58,661 bases of DNA from Burkholderia paludis (GCF_000732615.1 NZ_JPGL01000065.1:1-58661), one strand, 5' to 3'. Positions 39,916 through 49,586 are shown, counted from the first letter of the stretch. Numbers and translations: made by a program. Notes: generated from the sequence alone by a model not told the origin.

Positions 39916-41733
39916 TCACTCGACCGTCACCGATTTCGCCAGATTCCTCGGCTTGTCGATATCCGCGCCGCGCAAGCATGCCGCGTGATACGCGAGCAAC
40001 TGCAACGGCACGACGTGCAGGATCGGCGACAGCAACCCGTAGTAATCCGGCATGCGCAGCACCGACACGCCTTCGCCGTTGTCGATCCGCGTATCGGCAT
40101 CGGCGAACACGTAAAGCTGCCCGCCGCGCGCCCGCACCTCCTGCATGTTCGACTTCAGCTTCTCGAGCAGCGCGTCGTTGGGCGCGATCGTCGCGACGGG
40201 CATCGTGTGGGTGACGAGCGCTAGCGGCCCATGCTTCAGCTCGCCCGCGGGATACGCCTCCGCATGAATATACGAAATCTCCTTCAGCTTCAGCGCCCCT
40301 TCGAGCGCGATCGGATAATGCAGGCCGCGCCCGAGAAAAAGCGCATTCTCGTGCTGCGAGAATTCCGCCGCCCAGCGCTCGATCTGCGGTTCGAGCGCGA
40401 GCACGTCTTCGAGCGCGCCGGGCAGCCGTCGCAGCTGCGTCGCATGGCGCGCGAGCTGCGCATCGTCGACGTAGCCGCGCAGCCGTCCGAGCGTGACCGC
40501 GAGAATGAACAGCGCGACGAGCTGCGTCGTGAACGCCTTGGTCGACGCGACGCCGATTTCCGGGCCGGCCCGCGTGAGGAAGCGCAGGCGGGTCTGGCGC
40601 ATCATCGCGCTGGTCGGCACGTTGCAGATCGCCAGCGTGTCGATATGGCCGAGCGCCTGCGCATACTTGAGGGCGGCCAGCGTATCGGCGGTCTCGCCGG
40701 ATTGCGACACGCTCACCACCAGCGTGTTCGGCAGCGCGAGCGCATCGCTGTAACGGTATTCGCTGGCGATCTCGACCTGCGCGGGCACGCGTGCGATCGT
40801 TTCGAGCCAGCGGCGCGCGGTCAGGCCGGAATAGTGACTCGTGCCGCACGCGAGAATCAGGACATTGTCGATCTGCCGGAACGCCCGCGCGGCGTCCGGG
40901 CCGAATACGGCCGGATCGAACAGCCCCGCGTCCGGGATGGTCGCGGCCACGGCCTGCGGTTGCTCGAAGATCTCCTTCTGCATGAAATGCCGGTACGGCC
41001 CGAGTTCGACCGCGCCCTGCTCGGACGAGATGGTCTGTACCGCGCGCTCGACCGGCGCGCCGCCGCGATCGAGCACCCGTACGCCGCCCGCCGTCAGCTC
41101 GACGATGTCGCCTTCCTCGAGAAAGATGAAGCGGTCGGTGATGCCGGCAAGCGCGAGCGCGTCGGACGCGAGAAAGCATTCGCCGTCCTTCACGCCGACG
41201 ACGAGCGGCGAGCCGGCGCGCGCGCCGATCAGCCGCTGCGGCTCGTGCTTGCTGAACACGGCGATCGCGTAGGCGCCGTGCAGCTGCGCCGTTGCGGCGC
41301 GCACGGCGGCGAGCAGGTCGCCGCGATACTGGCTGTGGATCAGGTGGGCGACGACTTCGGTGTCGGTCTGGCCGTCGAATTCGTAGTGTTCGTCGGAAAG
41401 TTGCTTGCGCAACGTCTCGTGGTTCTCGATGATGCCGTTGTGCACGAGGGCGATCTCGTCGCGCGAGAAGATCGGATGCGCGTTGCAGGTGGCCGGGGCG
41501 CCGTGCGTCGCCCAGCGCGTATGCGCGATGCCGGTGCTCCCGGTCAGGCCGGCGGTGCGCACGTGCGCGTCGAGGTCGGCAACGCGCGACACGCTGCGCT
41601 CCCGGCGCGCCTGGCCGTCGACGACCGTCGCGACGCCGCACGAATCGTAGCCGCGATACTCGAGGCGACGCAAACCTTCAATCAGAATCGGGACGATGTC
41701 CCGTTGCGCGACCGCGCCGACGATGCCACACAT
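39916..41733 (-). CDS. glmS: Glutamine--fructose-6-phosphate aminotransferase (isomerizing)
   Basis: 605-residue GlmS, full length for the family. After Met the Cys nucleophile of the glutaminase domain begins CGIVGAVAQRDIVPI. GYDSCGVAT, HTRWATHG and HNGIIENHE follow. The C-terminal half has two SIS sugar-isomerase domains (LACGTSHYSGLTARRW; VSVSQSGETADTLAAL; SYIHAEAYPAGELKHGPLAL) and ends AKSVTVE. It makes glucosamine-6-phosphate, the entry to UDP-GlcNAc. AAGGAG precedes the ATG at 41733. It is downstream of a secreted-protein gene and near wecB, so it may be an extra copy serving a surface polymer rather than the housekeeping gene; the window alone cannot settle that. Confidence 0.95.
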   Translation of the reverse strand: MCGIVGAVAQRDIVPILIEGLRRLEYRGYDSCGVATVVDGQARRERSVSRVADLDAHVRTAGLTGSTGIAHTRWATHGAPATCNAHPIFSRDEIALVHNGIIENHETLRKQLSDEHYEFDGQTDTEVVAHLIHSQYRGDLLAAVRAATAQLHGAYAIAVFSKHEPQRLIGARAGSPLVVGVKDGECFLASDALALAGITDRFIFLEEGDIVELTAGGVRVLDRGGAPVERAVQTISSEQGAVELGPYRHFMQKEIFEQPQAVAATIPDAGLFDPAVFGPDAARAFRQIDNVLILACGTSHYSGLTARRWLETIARVPAQVEIASEYRYSDALALPNTLVVSVSQSGETADTLAALKYAQALGHIDTLAICNVPTSAMMRQTRLRFLTRAGPEIGVASTKAFTTQLVALFILAVTLGRLRGYVDDAQLARHATQLRRLPGALEDVLALEPQIERWAAEFSQHENALFLGRGLHYPIALEGALKLKEISYIHAEAYPAGELKHGPLALVTHTMPVATIAPNDALLEKLKSNMQEVRARGGQLYVFADADTRIDNGEGVSVLRMPDYYGLLSPILHVVPLQLLAYHAACLRGADIDKPRNLAKSVTVE

Positions 41734-41782
41734 GACACGTCTCCTTCCCGTTCAATCATCATGGACCGCGCGCACCGTTGCA

Positions 41783-42871
41783 TCAGTGCGATGCGGTTGC
41801 CGTTGCCGACACCGTCGTGAATCCGCATCGAGCGGGTGCGACGGGCGGGGCTGTCCGGCTCTCGAATGCCAGATAGAGCGTCTCCTCCAGTACGTTCCAG
41901 TGCGCGCCCTGCCGGTACGTGCCCGACCGCGCATGCCAGCAGGCCATCGTGTTCCCGTCGTTCATCTTGAGCGCGACCAGCCCGATCAGGCTCCACGGGT
42001 AATCGGCGTCGGCGAGTTGCGGCCAGCGCTTGCCGTATCTCCGCATCCACTGCGCGTAGATCTCCTCGTTGGAGAGTTCGGGGACCTGGATGTCCGACAG
42101 GAGCGGGAGAATCTGGGCGACTTTCGCCGGATAAAGACTCGTCTCGCCAACCTGCTGCGTGCTGGCGCGAAAGCCGGATTGCCGGCCGCGCCAGAACACC
42201 TTCAGGATCGACGCCGCGAGCCGGTCGGCGCGCTGGCTCCAGGGGCGTGCGTGGGCGTAGTCGGCACGCCGGACGTAGTAGGTCGACAGTGCGAGGAACG
42301 CGCTGTGCACCTCGACGTTGTCCATCAGCCACGCGACCTGCAGGGACGAGGAGACCCGATAGACGCCGGAGGGTTTGTCGAACAGCGTGTCCAGATGTTC
42401 GCCCGCGCGGTTCAGGCTGAGTTCCCACGCGGCAGGCAGGCCTTCGGGGGGCGCGAAGCGGGCGAGCAGTTCGATCCAGGTGGCCATCACGGCATCGTCG
42501 GTTTCCGCTTCGGCGCATGCGCTGTACTGGTCGTTCTTCGCGCAGTAGCGCGCGAAGCTGCCGTCGTCGCGCTGGCGCGGCATCAACCAGGCGATCCAGG
42601 CGAGGGCCGCCGCCCGGGTGTCGAGTTGTGCGTCGGACGCGGCGAGCAGCGCCTTCGCGGCGAAGTAAGGATCGATGCCGGCGCCGTTCGCGCGGACGGT
42701 GATCGCACCGTCGGCGCGTTGATACGGTCCGTCGAGCCGGAGTTCGGCGGCGTTCGCGAGCAGTGCGAAGCCGCACGCGGCGATGCAGCAGGCGATGTGC
42801 CACAGGCGGCACGGCGAGACGGCGGCCGCCACGCGCACGTGTGCGGGCGGGAACAGCTCGGGCCGGGTCAT
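41783..42871 (-). CDS. Secreted protein of unknown function, possibly alpha/alpha-barrel
   Basis: 362-residue protein with an N-terminal basic region and a hydrophobic segment ending LLANAAEL, consistent with a signal peptide or anchor. The rest is rich in Trp, Ala and helix-like repeats (LAWIAWLMPRQRDDGSFARY, TDDAVMATWIELL, DNVEVHSAFLAL), the kind of pattern seen in (alpha/alpha)6 barrels of glycoside hydrolases and polysaccharide lyases. I do not recognise the family. It lies 49 bp upstream of glmS on the same strand and close to wecB, which suggests a role in processing or export of an amino-sugar polymer. I chose ATG 42871 (MTRPELFPP); ATG 42904 is possible. Confidence 0.7.
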   Translation of the reverse strand: MTRPELFPPAHVRVAAAVSPCRLWHIACCIAACGFALLANAAELRLDGPYQRADGAITVRANGAGIDPYFAAKALLAASDAQLDTRAAALAWIAWLMPRQRDDGSFARYCAKNDQYSACAEAETDDAVMATWIELLARFAPPEGLPAAWELSLNRAGEHLDTLFDKPSGVYRVSSSLQVAWLMDNVEVHSAFLALSTYYVRRADYAHARPWSQRADRLAASILKVFWRGRQSGFRASTQQVGETSLYPAKVAQILPLLSDIQVPELSNEEIYAQWMRRYGKRWPQLADADYPWSLIGLVALKMNDGNTMACWHARSGTYRQGAHWNVLEETLYLAFESRTAPPVAPARCGFTTVSATATASH

Positions 42872-44182
42872 GTTCTTGGTCGCCTGCGCGGCGGTCCTGT
42901 GCAATCGTCGCCGCGCGCGGCGTTGGCCGCGTCGCGCCCGGCGGGCGTGTCGATGTCGTGGCTCGGTTCACCCTGGAGCCGGTGAGCACGAGGCTGGAGC
43001 CGATAGGCGCGCGCACGAACCGGTTCTGCACATGCGAGCCCGAAAACGGCCCGCGGATCGCGCGTATCTCGACGGGGCGCGGCGACACGTCGAACGTGCA
43101 GGAACGCTTGCCCTTCGTTCCCGGCGGACGCGTCGTCATCCGGCTTCGTTGCTTCGGTGTTCCCGTCTGTCCGCTGTCGTGCGCGTGCGTCGGGGCTTGC
43201 CTGTGCGTGATGAAGCAAGGCGTGAGCCATCGGTCGCGATGCCGCGCGCAGCAAGGATCGGGGCGCGGGCCGGGCGTGCGGCCCGCGCGGCGGCGGCGCA
43301 TTTTGATTCATCGAAGAATCAGCTTGCACATGCGTCGAGCGACCGTGCACGACCGGCTTCGTTTGCCGCGTGCGCGATGTGCCGGGCGATTCGTCTGCCG
43401 AACCGGTGCCGCCCTGTCGGCGCGGCCTGGCGTCGCGATGCGTCGCGCGCCGTTCGTTGCGTGTGCATCGGCCCGGATGCGAGCGCATGGCGTGCCGTGG
43501 CACGCATCGGATGAACCGGACTCCGATGCAACCGGCCCGTTCGCGAGCCGCGTTACACATTCGCAACATTTCCCGCCCCGTTAATTCGTGCGACGTGAAC
43601 GACGTTGCATGTCCGGCCAAAGCGATGGAAGGGCGGTCGCTCGCACGCTGCGCACTGCACTGACGAAAGCTGTGAATCGAGACGACGCAACGCCTCTCGG
43701 CGGATTCGTGACGGACGACACGCAGCGTGTGCCGGACGTGCATGCGCGATTCGTCCGACGACGTTGTCGAACGAATGGTGCGATCGCCCGGATGTCCGTC
43801 TGTATCGCCCTTGCGCGTCGATGCAGCGCGCGTAGCAGTTGTGAAACGTTCCGCCGCGCGCTGCGAGTACGGCCCGTGTGCGGCATGAACGGGGCGCGGG
43901 CACAGGGCGGCTGGTTTGAATATTGCTGTAGTGGAAGGGGCGTGACGAACAGGCGCGATGCCCGATGCAGCGAGGCGCCACGCCCGATTCGACCGATCAA
44001 ATGCAACGGGACGCCGGTGATACGACGATTCGCGCGACGCAGTCCGCGCGGACAGGATGGCGCGCTCGCTCCGCGACACGACAACGTGTCGACCGGGTGC
44101 GGGTACGGGAGGCGCTGCCTGAATACATGCTTCGCGCCACGAGCGGGGTCGTTCGGTGCGCGGCGGCTTAACGAGGATAACG
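42872..44182. other. 1.3-kb gap without a supported gene
   Basis: All frames across it are arginine-rich shadows without domains or good starts. It holds a stable GCGCGGGCC / GGCCCGCGC hairpin (43263-43288, loop 8) and, just after it, a TGATTC-ATCGAA-GAATCA dyad (43304-43321). It must also contain the divergent promoters for the secreted-protein gene and wecB. A long untranslated leader or a decayed gene are both possible. Confidence 0.4.
43304..43321. promoter_or_regulatory. Dyad in the glmS/wecB divergent gap
   Basis: TGATTC-ATCGAA-GAATCA, perfect 6-bp arms, preceded by the GC hairpin at 43263-43288. It could be a regulator site for the two diverging units. No partner regulator is nearby. 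Confidence 0.3.
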
Positions 44183-45400
44183 ATGAAAAAGATTCTGATT
44201 GTGTTCGGGACCCGCCCGGAGGCCATCAAGATGGCGCCGCTGGTGCGCGCGCTGAAGGCGCAGGCGGATGTCGACGCCAGGGTGTGCGTCACCGCGCAGC
44301 ATCGGCAAATGCTCGATCAGGTGCTGACGCTGTTCGACATCAAGCCCGACTACGATCTCAACGTAATGCGGCAAAGCCAGACGCTGACCGACGTGACGAC
44401 CGGCATTCTTCAGGCGATCGGCGTCGTCTTCGACGAATTGCGTCCGGACGTCGTGCTGGTGCACGGCGATACGACGACCACGCTCGCGGTGAGTCTCGCG
44501 GCGTTCTACCGCTATCTTCCCGTCGGGCACGTGGAGGCCGGTTTGCGCAGCGGCGACATCTGGTCGCCGTGGCCGGAGGAATTGAACCGGCGCGTGACCG
44601 ATGCGGTGTCGTCGTGGCATTTCGCGCCGACCGGGCAGGCGCGCGACAACCTGCTCAGCGAGGGCGTACCGGGCGGGGCGGTCGTGCTCACGGGCAATAC
44701 CGTGATCGACGCGTTGCACGAGGTCAAGCGCATGCTGGACTGCACCGCCGCGCTGACGGAGCGGGTCGCCGGGCAGTTTCCGTTTCTCGATCCGTCGCGG
44801 CGCGTCGTGCTGATCACCGGCCATCGCCGCGAAAGCTTCGGCGAACCGTTCCTGAATTTCTGCGACGCGCTGTGCCTGCTGGCGAGCCGCTATCGCGATG
44901 CGCAGTTCGTCTATCCGCTGCACATGAATCCGAACGTGCGGGAACCGGCGCGCGCCCGGCTCGGCGGCGTGCCGAACATCTACCTGATCGAGCCGCAGGA
45001 ATATTTATCGTTCGTATTCCTGATGTCTCGCGCGCACTTCATCATCACCGATTCCGGCGGCATTCAGGAAGAGGGGCCCGCACTGGGCAAGCCGGTGCTG
45101 GTCACGCGCGAGACGACGGAGCGGCCCGAAGCGATCCAGGCCGGCACCGCTCGGCTCGTCGGCACCGATCCCGAACGGATCGTGCGGGAGGCGTCGCGCC
45201 TGTTCGACAGCGAGAGCGCCTACGAGGAAATGGCGCGCGCGAGCAATCCGTACGGCGACGGTCACGCGAGCGAGCGGATCGTCCACGCGCTGATGCGTAC
45301 GCCCGGGGTGACGACGAAGACGACGAGCTTTTCGATGGGGGGCGCGGATTTGCCGTACAACGCGCTCACGCGCGGGTTGCAGGCGCTGCGCTCGCCGTAA
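44183..45400 (+). CDS. wecB: UDP-N-acetylglucosamine 2-epimerase
   Basis: 405-residue non-hydrolysing epimerase giving UDP-ManNAc. Motifs in order: FGTRPEAIKMAPLV at the start, VHGDTTTTLA, HVEAGLRSGD, ITGHRRESFG, and ITDSGGIQEEGP near the C-terminus with the UDP-binding residues. About 30 extra residues at the end (TTSFSMGGADLPYNALTRG) exceed the usual length near 375. The ATG at 44183 follows GAGGA. UDP-ManNAc is used in surface glycans. No glycosyltransferase or polymerase genes are in the window, so the product cannot be named. Confidence 0.93.
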   Translation: MKKILIVFGTRPEAIKMAPLVRALKAQADVDARVCVTAQHRQMLDQVLTLFDIKPDYDLNVMRQSQTLTDVTTGILQAIGVVFDELRPDVVLVHGDTTTTLAVSLAAFYRYLPVGHVEAGLRSGDIWSPWPEELNRRVTDAVSSWHFAPTGQARDNLLSEGVPGGAVVLTGNTVIDALHEVKRMLDCTAALTERVAGQFPFLDPSRRVVLITGHRRESFGEPFLNFCDALCLLASRYRDAQFVYPLHMNPNVREPARARLGGVPNIYLIEPQEYLSFVFLMSRAHFIITDSGGIQEEGPALGKPVLVTRETTERPEAIQAGTARLVGTDPERIVREASRLFDSESAYEEMARASNPYGDGHASERIVHALMRTPGVTTKTTSFSMGGADLPYNALTRGLQALRSP

Positions 45401-45923
45401 GCGGGGTGGCGCGGCAGCGTTGCCGGGGCCGTACGGTGCGGTCGCACGCGGCCCGGTCCGTTCGCGAGGACGGATGCGCGTTCGTGTGCCCCCCGGAACG
45501 CGTTTCCCTTCCTGGTTCGGTCCTCGTCGAACGCCCGTTCCGTCGTGTCGTGCGCCGCACCGGTACGTCGACGGATGCCGGCCCCGGCATCTTCCCGAAT
45601 GCCCGTCCGGGACGTGGTTTCCCGCCCCCGGGGAGCGCTCGCCCCCGAGCGCCGATCGTCCGTCGCGACGCATCCGGCGCGGCGGCGCGAACCCGCAACG
45701 GTTCGGTTAAAGTTGGAGCCTGACTCGATCCCCCTACGATTCCGGCCCCGGAGGCGATGTCGACGCCGCCCGGGGCGGGCGCGCAGGCGGCGCTATCCGG
45801 CCGGCATTCGCTGGCAGTCCGGACAGGGCCGCGTTGCCTGGGCGACGGTTTGCATGCCGCACAATTCGAATCCCCACACGGCGCCCGTTGTGCGACGCGG
45901 GCGCCTCGACCAGGAGGTGAACG
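45401..45923. other. 523-bp gap, no supported gene
   Basis: GC-rich sequence between wecB and the molybdenum hydroxylase. It probably carries the end of the wecB transcript and the promoter of the hydroxylase operon. I see no convincing coding frame, terminator or operator. Confidence 0.4.
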
Positions 45924-46385
45924 ATGATCACGCTGACCGTCAACGGCAGCGAGCAGCACTTCGACGGCAATCCCGACATGCCGCTGCTCTGGTATCTGCG
46001 CGATGTCCTCGGCCACACGGGCACGAAGTTCGGCTGCGGCATGGCGCTGTGCGGCGCGTGTACCGTGCATCTCGACGGCGTCGCGATCCGCTCGTGCATC
46101 ACGCCCGTCGTGGCGGCGTCCGGCAAGCGCGTGACGACGATCGAGGGCCTGTCGGCCGACCTGACGCACCCGCTGCAGCAGGCGTGGCAGGAACTGAACG
46201 TCGCGCAGTGCGGCTACTGCCAGTCCGGGCAGATCATGCAGGCCGCGTCGCTGCTGAAGACGAATCCCCATCCGAGCGATGCCGACATCGACGATGCGAT
46301 GTCCGGCAACATCTGCCGCTGCGGCACCTACACGCGCATCCGTGCTGCGATCCGGCTGGCGGTGCGGCGCGGAGGTGCCGCATGA
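45924..46385 (+). CDS. Molybdenum hydroxylase small subunit, two [2Fe-2S] (IorA-like)
   Basis: 153-residue iron-sulphur subunit of the xanthine oxidase family. The N-terminal plant-type cluster has CGMALCGACTVHLDG and a further Cys (RSCITP). The C-terminal cluster has CGYCQSGQIM and ICRCGTYTRI. It carries electrons from the molybdopterin subunit to an acceptor. The length and the two-gene layout without a FAD subunit match the IorAB / periplasmic aldehyde dehydrogenase group. AGGAGG lies 6 bp before the ATG. It overlaps the next gene by four bases (ATGA). Confidence 0.93.
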   Translation: MITLTVNGSEQHFDGNPDMPLLWYLRDVLGHTGTKFGCGMALCGACTVHLDGVAIRSCITPVVAASGKRVTTIEGLSADLTHPLQQAWQELNVAQCGYCQSGQIMQAASLLKTNPHPSDADIDDAMSGNICRCGTYTRIRAAIRLAVRRGGAA

Positions 46386-48706
46386 GCGCGTCAGACCTCT
46401 CCGTTCACAACGAAAGCCGGCGCGCGCTGCTGCTCGGCTTCGCTTCCGGCGGGCTGCTGCTCGCGTTCGGCGTGCCGTCGCTCGCGCGCGCGGCCGCGCC
46501 GGTGCAGCCGCCCGTCAGCGCGAATCCGCAGTACGGCGGCGCCGGGATGCCGCACGGGTTGCGCGACGATCCGCACCTGTTCGTCGCGATCGCGCCCGAC
46601 GGGACCGTCACCGTCACCTGCATCCGCTCGGAGATGGGGCAGGGCGTGCGGACGAGCGTCGCGCTGGTGGTGGCCGACGAACTGGGCGCGGACTGGGCGC
46701 GCGTGAAGGTCGAGCAGGCCGTCGGCGACGAGCCGCGCTACGGCAACCAGAATACCGACGGGTCGCGCAGCCTGCGCCAGAGCTTCGCGGCGCTGCGCCG
46801 CGCCGGTGCGGCCGCGCGCACGATGCTCGAACAGGCCGCGGCAATCGAATGGGGTGTCGACGTGGCGCGGGTCAAGGCGACGGTGCACGAAGTCGTCGAC
46901 ACGCAGGGCGGGCGCGCGCTCGGCTTCGGCGCGCTCGCGGCGAAAGCGGCCGCGTTGCCGGTGCCGGATACCCGGACCGTCGCGCTGAAGGCGCCCGCCG
47001 AATTCCGCTACATCGGCAAGGGCAGGACGGCGCTGATCGACGGGCGCGACATCGTGGGCGGCCGCGCGCGCTACGGAATCGACACGCGGGTCGACGGCAT
47101 GCTGTACGCGGTCGTCGCGCGGCCGCCGGCCTACGGCGACACGGTGGCCTCCTTCGATGCGTCGGCCGCCGAAAAGCTGCCGGGCGTCGTCAAGGTCGTG
47201 CAGCTCGCGTCGACGCCGCTGCCGTCCGGCTTCCAGCCGCTCGGCGGCGTGGCCGTCGTCGCGCGCGATACGTGGACGGCGATCCAGGCGCGCGCGCAAC
47301 TGAAGGTGGACTGGCGGCGCGGGCCCCACGCGACCTACGATTCGGCCGCGTATCGCAAGACGCTCGAAGCCGCGGCCGCGCAGCCGGGCGACGTGATCCG
47401 CAACGACGGCGACGCGGCGGCGGCGCTCGCCGGCGCCGCGACGCGCGTGCGCGCGACGTACTACATCCCGCATCTCGCGCACGCGACGATGGAGCCGCCG
47501 GCGGCCGTCGCGCGCGTGGCCGACGGCCGCTGCGAGGTGTGGACCTGCACGCAGGCGCCGCAAACCACGCACGACGAGGTCGCGAAGGCGCTCGCGTTGC
47601 CGGCGGAGCACGTGACGGTCAACGTGACGCTGCTCGGCGGCGGTTTCGGCCGCAAGTCGAAGCCCGACTACGTGGTGGAAGCCGCGCTGCTGTCGAAGGC
47701 GGTCGGCGCGCCCGTGAAGCTGACCTTCACGCGCGAGGACGACATCGCGCACGACTATTTCCATGCGGTGTCGCTCGAAGCGTTCGACGGCGGGATCGAT
47801 GCGGCGGGGAAGGTGGTCGCGTGGCAGCATCGCACGGTCGCGCCGTCGATCCAGTCGACGTTCCGCGCGGGTGTCGTGCACGAGCAGCCCGGCGAACTCG
47901 CGCAAGGGATCGCGGACCTGCCGTTCGCGATTCCGAACGTACGGATCGAGAACCCGGCCGTGGAAGCGCACACGCGGATCGGCTGGTTCCGCTCGGTCTA
48001 CAACATCCCGCACGCGTTCGGGATCCAGAGCTTCGTGTCGGAGCTGGCGCACGCGGCCGGCCGCGATCCGAAGGATTTCCTGCTCGAACTGATCGGGCCC
48101 GCGCGGCGCTTCGAGCCGCACATCACGGTGAAGAACGTGAACTACGGCGAGGACCCGGCGCTGTATCCGGTCGATACCGGGCGGTTGCGGCGGGTGGTCG
48201 AGACGGTCGCGCGCGAAGCCGGCTGGGGGCGCAAGCTGCCGAAGGGGCACGGGCTCGGGATCGCCGCGCATCGCAGCTTCGTGTCGTACACGGCGGCGGT
48301 GTGCGAGGTGCAGGTCGATGCGGACGGCAGGATCGCGGTGCCGCGCGTCGACATCGCGATCGACTGCGGGCCGCAGGTCAATCCGGAACGCGTCCGCTCG
48401 CAGCTCGAGGGCGCCGTCGTGATGGGGCTCGGCATTGCGCTGCACGGCGAGATCACGTTCAAGGACGGCCATCCGGAGCAGGGCAACTTCAACGGCTTCC
48501 AGGTGCTGAGAATGAACGAGGCGCCGCGCGAGATCCGCGTGCATCTCGTCGCGCCGGACGATTTCGCGGCGCCGCTCGGCGGCGTGGGCGAACCGGGCCT
48601 GCCGCCCGTCGCGCCGGCGCTGACCAACGCGATTTTCGCGGCCACCGGCACGCGCATCCGCACGCTGCCGGTGGGCGGTCAACTCGCGAAGCCGCAGGCG
48701 AGTTGA
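46382..48706 (+). CDS. Molybdopterin-binding large subunit (IorB-like), exported
   Basis: 774-residue molybdopterin hydroxylase subunit. A leader with SRRALLLGFASGGLLLAFG resembles a twin-arginine signal, so the folded, cofactor-loaded complex is probably periplasmic. Family segments include EMGQGVRTSVALVVADEL, LLGGGFGRKSKPDY, the split two-half architecture of IorB-type proteins, and the C-terminal GVGEPGLPPVAPALTNAI with the Glu proposed as catalytic base. It hydroxylates an N-heterocycle or oxidises an aldehyde. The ATGA overlap with the small subunit gives coupling. No dedicated cofactor-insertion (XdhC/CoxI-like) gene is beside it. Confidence 0.92.
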   Translation: MSASDLSVHNESRRALLLGFASGGLLLAFGVPSLARAAAPVQPPVSANPQYGGAGMPHGLRDDPHLFVAIAPDGTVTVTCIRSEMGQGVRTSVALVVADELGADWARVKVEQAVGDEPRYGNQNTDGSRSLRQSFAALRRAGAAARTMLEQAAAIEWGVDVARVKATVHEVVDTQGGRALGFGALAAKAAALPVPDTRTVALKAPAEFRYIGKGRTALIDGRDIVGGRARYGIDTRVDGMLYAVVARPPAYGDTVASFDASAAEKLPGVVKVVQLASTPLPSGFQPLGGVAVVARDTWTAIQARAQLKVDWRRGPHATYDSAAYRKTLEAAAAQPGDVIRNDGDAAAALAGAATRVRATYYIPHLAHATMEPPAAVARVADGRCEVWTCTQAPQTTHDEVAKALALPAEHVTVNVTLLGGGFGRKSKPDYVVEAALLSKAVGAPVKLTFTREDDIAHDYFHAVSLEAFDGGIDAAGKVVAWQHRTVAPSIQSTFRAGVVHEQPGELAQGIADLPFAIPNVRIENPAVEAHTRIGWFRSVYNIPHAFGIQSFVSELAHAAGRDPKDFLLELIGPARRFEPHITVKNVNYGEDPALYPVDTGRLRRVVETVAREAGWGRKLPKGHGLGIAAHRSFVSYTAAVCEVQVDADGRIAVPRVDIAIDCGPQVNPERVRSQLEGAVVMGLGIALHGEITFKDGHPEQGNFNGFQVLRMNEAPREIRVHLVAPDDFAAPLGGVGEPGLPPVAPALTNAIFAATGTRIRTLPVGGQLAKPQAS

Positions 48707-48778
48707 CGCACAATAGGCGCCACGCCGGTCCGCATCGTGCGGCCCGGCCCGCATCAACCCCCGAACAAGGAGCGTGAC

Positions 48779-49546
48779 GTGGCCTTATCCGATGTCAGTG
48801 TGAAGCAGTCGGTTTCCCCCGCCGAATGGAATGCACGGGTCAATCTGGCGGCCGCCTATCGCCTCACCGCGATGTTCGGCTGGGACGATCTGGTGTTCAC
48901 CCATATCTCCGCGCGCGTGCCCGGCCCGGAACATCATTTCCTGATCAACCCGTACGGCATGATGTTCGACGAGATCACGGCGTCGTCGCTGGTGAAGGTC
49001 GATCTCGACGGGCGCAAGGTGTCGGAATCGCCGTACGAGATCAACCCGGCCGGCTTCACCATTCACAGCGCGGTCCATGCGGCGCGCGACGACGCGCTGT
49101 GCGTGATGCATACGCATTCGATCAACGGCGTCGCCGTGTCGGCGCAGGACGCGGGCTTGCTGCCGCTGTCGCAGCAGTCGCTCGGCGTGCTGGCGTCGCT
49201 CGGCTACCACGACTACGAAGGCATCGCGCTCAACGAGGACGAGAAAGCGCGCCTCGTGCGCGACCTCGGCGGCAACACCAACCTGATGCTGCGCAACCAC
49301 GGGCTGCTGACCGTCGGCGCGACGCCGGCCGACGCGTTCGTCGCGATGTACTTCTTCGAAGCGGCCTGCATGATCCAGGTCCGCGCGCAGGCCGGCGGCT
49401 CGGCGCTGCGGCCGATCGCGCAGCCGATTCTCGACGGCATCCGGCAGCAGATCGCCGCGGTCACGCGCGGGATGGGGGCCGGCGCGCTCGTCTGGCCCGG
49501 ACTGCTGCGCCGGCTCGACCGGCATCATCCCGGCTACGCCGACTAG
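48779..49546 (+). CDS. Class II aldolase/adducin-domain protein
   Basis: 255-residue class II aldolase/adducin fold. Zinc-binding histidines are in CVMHTHSINGVAV and LMLRNHGLLTVG; FTHISARVPG is the conserved N-terminal segment. Members include fuculose-phosphate aldolase and many uncharacterised proteins of bacterial aromatic and sugar catabolism. I cannot tell which substrate. The start is GTG 48779 with AAGGAG 6 bp upstream. It lies 72 bp after the hydroxylase large subunit and is probably in that operon. Confidence 0.87.
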   Translation: MALSDVSVKQSVSPAEWNARVNLAAAYRLTAMFGWDDLVFTHISARVPGPEHHFLINPYGMMFDEITASSLVKVDLDGRKVSESPYEINPAGFTIHSAVHAARDDALCVMHTHSINGVAVSAQDAGLLPLSQQSLGVLASLGYHDYEGIALNEDEKARLVRDLGGNTNLMLRNHGLLTVGATPADAFVAMYFFEAACMIQVRAQAGGSALRPIAQPILDGIRQQIAAVTRGMGAGALVWPGLLRRLDRHHPGYAD

Positions 49547-49557
49547 CTCGACCGTCG

Positions 49558-49586
49558 TTGTCGTTTGCGAACGACCGTGCTAAATT
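49558..49586 (+). promoter_or_regulatory. Sigma70-type promoter with dyad, before the ACAD at 49656
   Basis: TTGTCG (49558-49563), 17-bp spacer, TAAATT (49581-49586). A GTCGTT-TGCG-AACGAC dyad (49560-49575) fills the spacer, a place where a repressor would block RNA polymerase. Confidence 0.5.

Noticed and set aside
42868..44292. 474-codon minus-strand frame across the 1.3-kb gap
   Set aside because: It overlaps the starts of the genes on both sides, is Arg/Ala/Ser rich and contains no domain-like stretch.
45366..46271. 301-codon minus-strand frame upstream of the hydroxylase small subunit
   Set aside because: It overlaps the end of wecB and the small subunit in antisense and has no family features.
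46391..48757. 788-codon open frame on the minus strand
   Set aside because: Complete shadow of the molybdenum hydroxylase large subunit; no recognisable motif and no ribosome site.
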